Assembly (NCBI GenBank): GCA_012513625.1
Contig: JAAZBW010000036.1
Span: 1-5,063, forward strand
DNA length: 5,063 nt
Direction: 5' to 3'
From: Actinomycetales bacterium
GTDB taxonomy: Bacteria > Actinomycetota > Actinomycetes > Actinomycetales > Actinomycetaceae
Made by a program: the position numbers and the translations under genes. Each line of letters begins with the position of its first letter. Position 1 is the first letter of the stretch. Under the pieces are notes generated by a model, which ran no database searches, had not been told where the DNA came from, and saw only the letters and a program-made list of their open reading frames with translations. Shown in pieces: positions 1 through 4,041 of this stretch.

Positions 1-83
1 CCGACTGTGTGGTTAAGGTTTTCGCCCTCCCCCGCCGACTGTGTGGTTAAGGTTTTCGCCCTCTCTCGCCGACTGTGTGGTTA
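1..83 (+). repeat. 34-bp tandem direct repeat, CGACTGTGTGG family
   Basis: Two nearly identical 34-bp units (1-34 and 35-68) and the first 15 bases of a third (69-83) lie head to tail. Each begins CCGACTGTGTGGTTA. The first two share AGGTTTTCGCCCTC after it and differ only in the last few pyrimidines; the third diverges after GGTTA. All three are the CGAC subtype of the motif that recurs at 101-154 and 3667-3907, and all are in plus orientation with no minus-strand partner inside the window. The window starts inside the array, so more copies may lie to the left. The region shows no credible coding sequence. Function unknown. Confidence 0.9.
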
Positions 84-100
84 CGTCTCCGCGAATCCAC

Positions 101-154
101 CGTCGAGTGTGTGGTTTGGGTTCGGCTCGTCGAACCCAAACCACACACTCGACG
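101..154. repeat. Perfect 24-bp inverted repeat (CGAG-type hairpin) upstream of the MFS gene
   Basis: Arms 101-124 and 131-154 are exact reverse complements around a 6-base loop (GCTCGT). The left arm starts CGTCGAGTGTGTGGTT, the same 16 bases that start the 52-bp palindrome at 3736, and then continues TGGGTTCG, which differs from that palindrome. It ends 63 bp before the MFS start codon, so it lies in the promoter or 5' leader. It may alternatively be the 3' end or terminator of an unseen upstream gene. Neither arm is followed by a clear T-run, so a classical rho-independent terminator is not evident. Confidence 0.93.
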
Positions 155-217
155 CATCTGGGGGCATTCCATGCGCTTCTTGGGCTCCCTCCGGAACGGT
201 GGGATGATGGTGGGGCG

Positions 218-1726
218 ATGAACACCCCTTCTCCGGACCACGAGTCCCTCGATCAGGCGCGCCGTCACGGCACCCACCCCACGTCCGGCGACGCGGCAAA
301 CGTGACCCGGCCAGACGTCGTCTGCGATCCCCACCCACCGGACGCGGAGCGGCAGACGGAACCAGACGCCGTCGACGATCCGCCGAAGCCGCCGAAACAG
401 GCAGACCCCCACAAGACCCCCATCCCACGCGAGATCTGGGCGATCGTGGTGGCGGCGTTCTTCATTGCGGTGGGATTCGGGCTGATCGCGCCGGTGTTGC
501 CGCTGTTTGCGGACCAGTTCTCGGTCTCGGTCACGGCCACCACGATCGTGGTCAGCGCGTTCCCCATGCTGCGCCTGCTGTGGGCTCCCGCGGCCGGCGG
601 GATCCTCACGCGGTGGGGCGAGAAGCCCACGTATATGACTGGGGTGGTGATTGTGGCGGCGTCGTCGGCGGCCACGGCCTTCGCCAACTCGTACATGGAG
701 CTGCTCGTCTACCGCTCGCTCGGCGGAATCGGTTCCGTGATGTTCACGGTCTCCGCGATGGCGATGATCGTGAAGTATTCGCCCGTACTGATGCGCGGGA
801 AGGTCTCGGCGCTGTACGGCTCAATGTTCCTGATCGGGAACGTGATCGGGCCGATCGCCGGCGGACTTCTTGCCGGGCTTGGCATCCGCGCGCCGTTCCT
901 CATCTACGCGGGCACCCTGCTGGTGGCCGTGGGCGTGGTGGCCTGGATGCTGCGCGATGTGGAGGAGCGTTCGCACGGGGGCGGGCGCGGCGTTCGCGGG
1001 GCCCTCGGCGGGCGGGGCGGACGGCGTGGGCGCGGCGGGCGTGGGCGCGGTGGGCGCGGTGGGCGTGGGGGGCGTGGTCCCGGCGGCCGGGCTCGCCTCG
1101 ACGCCACCCAGTTGCCGCCCATGACACTCGCCGAGGCGTTCGCCGATCCGGTCTACCGCGCCACGCTCTCCTCCGGCTTCGCCAACGGCTGGGCCAACTT
1201 CGGCATCCGGAACGCGCTGGTGCCCCTGTTTGTGGCATTCGCGATCTCCAATGAGAGCTGGGTGGCGGGCATGATCATGGCCTGTTTCGCAGCGGGGAAC
1301 GCGGCCGCGCTGCCCTTCTCCGCCCGGTTCACGGACAACGTGGGACGCAAGCCGGTGGTGATCTGGGGAATGCTGATCAACGGCGCCCTGACCGGGGTGT
1401 TCGGCCTGATGGGAGACATGATCCCGCTCGCGATCGTGTCCGCGCTCGCGGGCGCGGGTGCGGGCCTGATGAACCCGGGGCAACAGGCCTCGGTGGCGGA
1501 TGTGATTGGTTCCAACCGCTCGTCCGGCCAGGTGCTCGCCGTGTTCCAGATGGTCCAGGACGTGGGGGCCATCGTGGGCCCGGTCCTGGCTGGCCTGATC
1601 GCCGACTCCTGGGGCTTCGGCTGGGCCTTCGCCATGACCGGCGTGCTCATGATGGTCTGTGTGATTCCATGGCTCTCCGCGGATGAACCGCTGGAGCGAG
1701 CCAGGTCCGCCTCCCCAGCGGCGTAG
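218..1726 (+). CDS. MFS transporter, 12-TM drug:H+ antiporter-like
   Basis: A 502-residue integral membrane protein of the major facilitator superfamily, probably proton-coupled efflux of a small molecule at the cytoplasmic membrane. Residues 1-68 form a Pro/Asp-rich hydrophilic tail. TM1 begins near residue 73, and six hydrophobic segments lie on each side of a central loop (about 246-310). Motif A variants follow TM2 (G128-ILTRWGEKP) and TM8 (FTDNVGRKP, 371-379). TM5 carries the antiporter motif C pattern (GNVIGPIAGG, 207-216). TM11 has a similar GAIVGP. The frame stays open upstream to an ATG at 41, but that extension translates the intergenic repeats, so ATG 218 is preferred. Its ribosome site is poor: GGTGGGG ends only 2 nt before the ATG, and GGTGGGA at 198-204 is 13 nt away. 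The central loop contains an unusual Gly/Arg tract. Family is secure from motifs; the substrate is not predictable. Confidence 0.9.
   Translation: MNTPSPDHESLDQARRHGTHPTSGDAANVTRPDVVCDPHPPDAERQTEPDAVDDPPKPPKQADPHKTPIPREIWAIVVAAFFIAVGFGLIAPVLPLFADQFSVSVTATTIVVSAFPMLRLLWAPAAGGILTRWGEKPTYMTGVVIVAASSAATAFANSYMELLVYRSLGGIGSVMFTVSAMAMIVKYSPVLMRGKVSALYGSMFLIGNVIGPIAGGLLAGLGIRAPFLIYAGTLLVAVGVVAWMLRDVEERSHGGGRGVRGALGGRGGRRGRGGRGRGGRGGRGGRGPGGRARLDATQLPPMTLAEAFADPVYRATLSSGFANGWANFGIRNALVPLFVAFAISNESWVAGMIMACFAAGNAAALPFSARFTDNVGRKPVVIWGMLINGALTGVFGLMGDMIPLAIVSALAGAGAGLMNPGQQASVADVIGSNRSSGQVLAVFQMVQDVGAIVGPVLAGLIADSWGFGWAFAMTGVLMMVCVIPWLSADEPLERARSASPAA
977..1096 (+). repeat. Gly/Arg-rich low-complexity tract within the MFS central loop
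   Basis: Residues 254-293 of the MFS protein are almost only Gly and Arg, with about a dozen RGG/RG units and a few A, V, L or P. They lie between TM6 and TM7, the cytoplasmic loop in MFS proteins. The DNA is an imperfect array of GGGCGTGGGCGCGGT-like words, so it probably arose by replication slippage. Between 1028 and 1072 there are at least five runs of three or more G separated by 3-6 bases, which fits the usual G-quadruplex pattern on the coding strand. The frame is maintained through the tract and hydrophobic segments resume after it, so the gene is intact. Confidence 0.85.
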
Positions 1727-1732
1727 CTCGAC

Positions 1733-1765
1733 CGGCTGGCGCGAACGCCTGCACCCGGCCAGCTG
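1733..1765 (+). terminator. Weak candidate hairpin just after the MFS gene
   Basis: CGGCTGGC (1733-1740) can pair with GCCAGCTG (1758-1765), with one G-U pair and a 17-base loop, starting 7 nt after the MFS stop codon. No U-tract follows, so this is only a possible transcript-end structure; GC-rich DNA of this kind produces such pairings by chance. Confidence 0.25.
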
Positions 1766-1792
1766 CGCCGCGAGTCAGGACAGATCTTCCGC

Positions 1793-1859
1793 CCGGGCCG
1801 CCAATCCCTCCGCGGCCGGGCCGCCAATCCCTCCGCGCCCGGGCCGCCGATCCCTCCCC
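1793..1859. repeat. 23-bp tandem repeat, about three copies, intergenic
   Basis: The units at 1793-1815 and 1816-1838 are identical except near the last base (CGCGG versus CGCGC). A third, partial copy at 1839-1859 has CCGATCCC for CCAATCCC and then runs into a C-tract. Each unit begins CCGGGCCGCCAATCCCTCCG. The 23-bp period is not a multiple of three, which argues that the tract is not coding on either strand, although long minus-strand frames happen to cross it. It lies between the MFS stop and the Hsp20 operator. Such a repeat is a likely site of copy-number variation; no regulatory role can be read from it. Confidence 0.88.
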
Positions 1860-1901
1860 CCGCCCCGCCACAATCCGCCCCTCCGGTCCCCCGAAATCCA
1901 A

Positions 1902-1924
1902 AGTTGAGCCTCCCAAGCTCAACT
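1902..1924. promoter_or_regulatory. HAIR-like operator (HspR-type inverted repeat)
   Basis: AGTTGAGC (1902-1909) and GCTCAACT (1917-1924) are perfect reverse complements with a 7-base spacer (CTCCCAA). The actinobacterial HAIR element bound by the repressor HspR is CTTGAGT-N7-ACTCAAG. This site keeps the TTGAG-N-N7-N-CTCAA core and the 7-base spacing, with symmetric changes at the outermost and innermost arm positions. It is the only site of this form I noticed in the window and lies upstream of a small heat-shock gene, a place where HspR control is known in actinobacteria (for example acr2 of Mycobacterium tuberculosis). No hspR gene is visible here. Another heat-shock repressor binding a related palindrome remains possible. 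Confidence 0.72.
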
Positions 1925-1938
1925 GTTCGCCGACGGCG

Positions 1939-1946
1939 TACAGAAT
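1939..1946 (+). promoter_or_regulatory. Candidate -10 region of the Hsp20 promoter
   Basis: TACAGAAT is the most AT-rich -10-like word closely following the inverted repeat. With normal 16-18 bp spacing, its -35 region would overlap the right arm of the operator (about 1916-1924), where a bound repressor would exclude RNA polymerase. No good TTGACA match is present, so this is a positional guess. Confidence 0.3.
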
Positions 1947-2080
1947 CGGGAAGGGGCCGAGCCTCCTCAGCGTTGAACCACATAGAAGGCCGCAAACGGC
2001 CGACCGCCCCCGGGCCTCCCGGGCGGCAACAACTTCACAACGAACAATCCACAACGATTACAGAAAGGTGCGTGCCCACT
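1947..2080 (+). promoter_or_regulatory. Long Hsp20 5' leader: GC hairpins then A/C-rich unstructured tail with RBS
   Basis: If transcription starts just after the operator, the leader is about 130 nt. Its first part holds small GC hairpins: GGCCG-CAAA-CGGCC (1988-2001), and CCGCCC (2004-2009) paired with GGGCGG (2021-2026) or, alternatively, two CCCGGG words. From about 2027 it becomes A/C-rich and almost G-free, in sharp contrast to the surrounding GC-rich DNA, and ends in AGAAAGG (2062-2068), 12 nt before the ATG. An unstructured A/C-rich tail before the ribosome site suits strong translation. I see no four-U or ROSE-like pairing that masks the ribosome site, so an RNA thermometer is not supported. 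Confidence 0.45.
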
Positions 2081-2497
2081 ATGGCTACTCGCTACGACCC
2101 CTTCGCGGAGCTCTCCGCTCTCATGAACTCCACCCTGCGCCAGACGGCCCCGGCCATGCCTATGGACCTCTACCGCGAGGACGACATCTACACCGCCAAG
2201 CTCGACCTCCCGGGCGTGGACCCCTCCACCATCGACATCGATGTGGAGGACCGCACCCTCACCATCCGCGCCGAGCGCCCCACCACGAAGGACGAGGGCC
2301 TCGAGTGGATCTCCAAGGAGCGCACGAGCGGCACCTACGCCCGCCAGATGACCCTCGGATACGGCCTCGACCTCACCAAGGTCGAAGCCTCCTACACCGA
2401 CGGCGTCCTCACCCTCACCATCCCCGTCGCCGACGAGGCGAAGCCCCGCAAGATCCAGGTCAGCACCGGCGGCTCCACCACGAGCATCGAGTCCTGA
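2081..2497 (+). CDS. Hsp20/alpha-crystallin family small heat-shock protein
   Basis: A 138-residue ATP-independent holdase chaperone that would bind unfolding proteins in the cytoplasm as an oligomer. Residues 1-26 are a short N-terminal arm (MATRYDPFAEL...). The alpha-crystallin domain spans about 27-118. It opens with MPMDLYREDDIYTAKLDLPG, includes strand DRTLTIRAER, the W...ER..GTYARQ segment typical of bacterial class A proteins, and the conserved DGVLTLTIP (108-115). A C-terminal I-x-V motif (IQV, 125-127) matches the IxI anchor used in oligomer assembly. Length is normal for the family. ATG 2081 is preferred over an in-frame GTG at 2072 because AGAAAGG at 2062-2068 is well spaced only for the former. 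Codons are strongly C-ending, which suggests high expression. It is monocistronic, with a HAIR-like operator upstream and a strong terminator downstream. Confidence 0.95.
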   Translation: MATRYDPFAELSALMNSTLRQTAPAMPMDLYREDDIYTAKLDLPGVDPSTIDIDVEDRTLTIRAERPTTKDEGLEWISKERTSGTYARQMTLGYGLDLTKVEASYTDGVLTLTIPVADEAKPRKIQVSTGGSTTSIES

Positions 2498-2503
2498 CCC
2501 CGC

Positions 2504-2520
2504 CTCCCGTTTATCGGGAG
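2504..2520 (+). terminator. Small hairpin directly after the Hsp20 stop
   Basis: CTCCCG (2504-2509) pairs perfectly with CGGGAG (2515-2520) across a TTTAT loop, 7 nt after the stop codon. It has no T-run behind it. It may be an accessory 3' structure ahead of the stronger terminator at 2532-2570. Confidence 0.4.
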
Positions 2521-2531
2521 CCTCATTAACG

Positions 2532-2570
2532 ACGACGGTCGGCCCACCCGGGTCGGCCGTCGTTTCGTTT
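2532..2570 (+). terminator. Intrinsic terminator of the Hsp20 gene
   Basis: The arms ACGACGGTCGGCCC (2532-2545) and GGGTCGGCCGTCGT (2550-2563) form a 14-bp stem with two G-U pairs and a 4-base loop (ACCC). TTTCGTTT follows at 2563-2570. A long GC stem followed by a T-rich tract on the plus strand is the standard rho-independent form. It lies 35 bp after the Hsp20 stop and insulates the next gene. Confidence 0.85.
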
Positions 2571-2770
2571 GTCGGCAGTTGCGCCCCGTCACGCCCGCCC
2601 GCCGCCGCCGGCGGGAGCGCGGCGCCGCCGCCGTCCATCCCAGCGAACCCCGAGCGCACGTGGGCCTTTCGAACCAGACGGAAGCTTCGCCGTCGGGGCT
2701 GTAACGCTTTTGTGACCAAACTGTGTCGTCTCGGGATGCAGACGGTGAGGTCCGGAGATAGCTTCGAGGC
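2571..2770 (+). promoter_or_regulatory. Intergenic promoter region of the GNAT gene
   Basis: These 200 bp contain no convincing gene. The first part is very GC-rich, with a short hairpin (CCCGCCG 2598-2604 with CGGCGGG 2609-2615). A relatively AT-rich patch at 2701-2720 contains TTGTGA (2710-2715), a possible -35, but no good -10 follows at normal spacing. GGAGA at 2754-2758 is a usable though slightly distant ribosome site, 12 nt before ATG 2771. No operator-like palindrome comparable to the one upstream of Hsp20 is seen. Confidence 0.4.
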
Positions 2771-3658
2771 ATGCGAATTCGTCCGGGAAGACTCGAAGAC
2801 TCCGCCGCCATCAACAGGGCGGGGCTACGGATCAACACCCGCGTGCGGCCGGAGGCGATGGTGGTGGCCGAGGAGGAGGACGGGAGCGTCCTCGGCTTCG
2901 CGTACATCTTCCGCTCGAACATGCACCCCTCGCGCTACTGGGCCACGGTGCGGGTGCGGGAGGAACGCCGCCGGGAGGGGCTCGGCACTCGCCTGATCAG
3001 CGAGGTCGCGAAGGAGCGCCAGGTCCAGGCGCCCTTCTACTTCCGCGGCCGTGAGAACGATCCGGCGGTGAAGTGGTTGAAGTCGCTGAAGGGCCGGGAG
3101 TTCCAGACGAGTCCGCCCATGGAGTTGCCGCTCACGGACGAGCGCAACCAGGAGTGGTTCCGCCACCTCCCGGGCGCGCCCGCGGGTGTGGACGTGGTGC
3201 CTGCGAGCGCTCTCAGCCAGGAGACGATCCTCGAGGCGTTCCTCGATACGTACCGGTGGGTGCACGAGCAGTGGTCGCGGCCGGCCTCGCGCGAGTACGT
3301 GGCGAGCGTGTACGGCCCCGATCTGCAGGACGATCTCGATCAGGACATCTCGAGCTTCGCGGTGCGCGGGCTCGGCACCCCGGAGCAGGAGGTGCTTGCG
3401 GGGATCTGGTCCTTCCACGAGTCGCTGACCACTCTCGACGCGGTGGGAGAATCCGTGCTCGAGGACGATCCGGATGCGGACCAGCTGGTGGCCGCCGTCC
3501 TGAACCGCACGGTTGCTGCCGCGGCGGAGAAGGGCTTCGAGGCCCTCAACCTTGACGGCTACGCCACGGACCGGCACATGTACCCGCTGGAGCGCTCGGC
3601 TCCCACGGTGACGGGCACGGGCCTCGTGTGGATCGAGTACGACCCGCCGGAAGCCTGA
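2771..3658 (+). CDS. GNAT-family N-acetyltransferase, probable tandem-GNAT protein
   Basis: A 295-residue protein that would transfer an acetyl group from acetyl-CoA to an amine; the acceptor is unknown. The N-terminal half reads as a GNAT domain. It starts MRIRPGRLEDSAAINRAG, has a central strand VLGFAYIF (40-47), then strand YWATVRVREERRREGLGTRL, where R67-R-E-G-L-G72 fits the acetyl-CoA pyrophosphate-binding R/Q-x-x-G-x-G/A motif. The C-terminal half (about 140-295) has a GNAT-like layout: AGIWSFHESL strand, TTLDAVGESVLEDD, a long helix, then ALNLDGYATDRHMYPLERS. It lacks the R-x-x-G-x-G signature, so it is probably a degenerate second GNAT domain with a structural or substrate role. ATG 2771 follows GGAGA by 12 nt. 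The stop codon is 8 nt before the repeat cluster at 3667. Family is fairly sure; the C-terminal assignment is inferred. Confidence 0.85.
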   Translation: MRIRPGRLEDSAAINRAGLRINTRVRPEAMVVAEEEDGSVLGFAYIFRSNMHPSRYWATVRVREERRREGLGTRLISEVAKERQVQAPFYFRGRENDPAVKWLKSLKGREFQTSPPMELPLTDERNQEWFRHLPGAPAGVDVVPASALSQETILEAFLDTYRWVHEQWSRPASREYVASVYGPDLQDDLDQDISSFAVRGLGTPEQEVLAGIWSFHESLTTLDAVGESVLEDDPDADQLVAAVLNRTVAAAAEKGFEALNLDGYATDRHMYPLERSAPTVTGTGLVWIEYDPPEA

Positions 3659-3666
3659 CCACCCGT

Positions 3667-3907
3667 CTACGCCGACTGTGTGGTCAAAATCCCGCAAAAC
3701 CAGCATCGACTGTGTGGCTTAAGTCGAAAACCCGACGTCGAGTGTGTGGTTAAAGTCGGCGCGCCGACTTTAACCACACACTCGACGGGTCTTGCGGAGA
3801 CTTAACCACACAGTCGATGTCAGGTTTCTCGCCGAGTGTGTGGCGAAGGTACTTGGCCACACACTCGACGGTGTTTGTGCGGAACCTAAGCCACACAGTC
3901 GGCGTAG
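3667..3907. repeat. Nested inverted-repeat cluster of eight CGA(C/G)TGTGTGG motifs
   Basis: Eight motif copies in order + + + - - + - - fill the gap between the convergent GNAT and GH3 genes. Outer arms 3667-3683 and 3891-3907 are perfect over 17 bp (CTACGCCGACTGTGTGG). Inside them, 3704-3725 pairs with 3799-3819 over 21 bases with one bulged base. That stem encloses the 52-bp perfect palindrome 3736-3787. A further hairpin pairs 3833-3844 with 3856-3867 (12 bp). The whole can be drawn as a closed three-way structure, identical in kind on both strands. Linkers of about 10-23 bases are unrelated to each other and relatively AT-rich. It could end transcription from both sides, but there are no T-runs typical of terminators. 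No ORF in it is credible. Confidence 0.92.
3736..3787. repeat. 52-bp perfect, spacerless palindrome
   Basis: The half-sites 3736-3761 and 3762-3787 are exact reverse complements with no spacer; the centre is GGCGCGCC. Each half carries one CGAG-type motif (CGTCGAGTGTGTGGTTAAAG reading inward) followed by TCGGCG. It is the innermost element of the nested cluster and is itself enclosed by the CGAC-type pair at 3704-3725/3799-3819. Confidence 0.95.
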
Positions 3908-3911
3908 GTGA

Positions 3912-3926
3912 CGGCACCTGGTGCCG
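3912..3926. promoter_or_regulatory. Short odd palindrome between the repeat cluster and the GH3 end
   Basis: CGGCACC and GGTGCCG form perfect 7-bp arms around a single T at 3919. It could be a small protein-binding site or part of the GH3 3' structure; nothing shows which. It lies past the end of the GH3 gene, so a promoter operator is unlikely. Confidence 0.3.
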
Positions 3927-3935
3927 GACATGACT

Positions 3936-3965
3936 GACGCCGCCCCCACCAACGGGAGCGGCGTC
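3936..3965 (-). terminator. Candidate GH3 transcript-end hairpin
   Basis: GACGCCGC (3936-3943) pairs perfectly with GCGGCGTC (3958-3965). CCC/GGG can extend the stem inward past a bulged A, leaving a 7-base loop. It lies about 75 bp after the GH3 stop on the minus strand. The sequence after it in that direction is not T-rich, so it is at best a terminator without a U-tract. Confidence 0.45.
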
Positions 3966-4041
3966 GTCGTCGTCAATCAGAACCCGCCACGGGTCGGGAC
4001 ACGGTCACCCGCGTGCCCAGGCCCGCGCCGAGCAGGGAAAC

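Noticed and set aside
1..83. CRISPR-like array
   Set aside because: The 'spacers' are themselves nearly identical, the repeats are only about 14 bases, and the same motif occurs inverted elsewhere; no cas gene is present.
41..217. ATG at 41 as the MFS start, adding 59 residues
   Set aside because: The extension merely translates the TGTGTGG repeats and the hairpin at 101-154; it has no ribosome site and no MFS-like content.
2072..2080. In-frame GTG start for Hsp20 at 2072
   Set aside because: The ribosome site AGAAAGG would be only 3 nt away; ATG 2081 has suitable spacing and gives the usual short N-terminus.
1153..2719. Long minus-strand open frames antisense to the MFS end, the 23-bp repeat and Hsp20
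   Set aside because: They are Arg/Ala/Gly/Pro-rich shadows of GC-rich genes and cross a 23-bp noncoding repeat; the plus-strand proteins are recognisable families.
2715..2730. AAACTGTGTCGTC as a fourteenth copy of the repeat
   Set aside because: It lacks the CGA(C/G) start and breaks the TGTGTGG core (TGTGTCG); a chance partial match.
2825..3706. 293-residue minus-strand frame opposite the GNAT gene
   Set aside because: It is a high-GC antisense shadow (VL/HR-rich, no motif), and it starts inside the repeat cluster.
3770..3976. 68-residue minus-strand frame across the second repeat cluster
   Set aside because: It translates palindromic arms (RRLCGLGS, SSVW words recur as in the left cluster frames); no coding signal.
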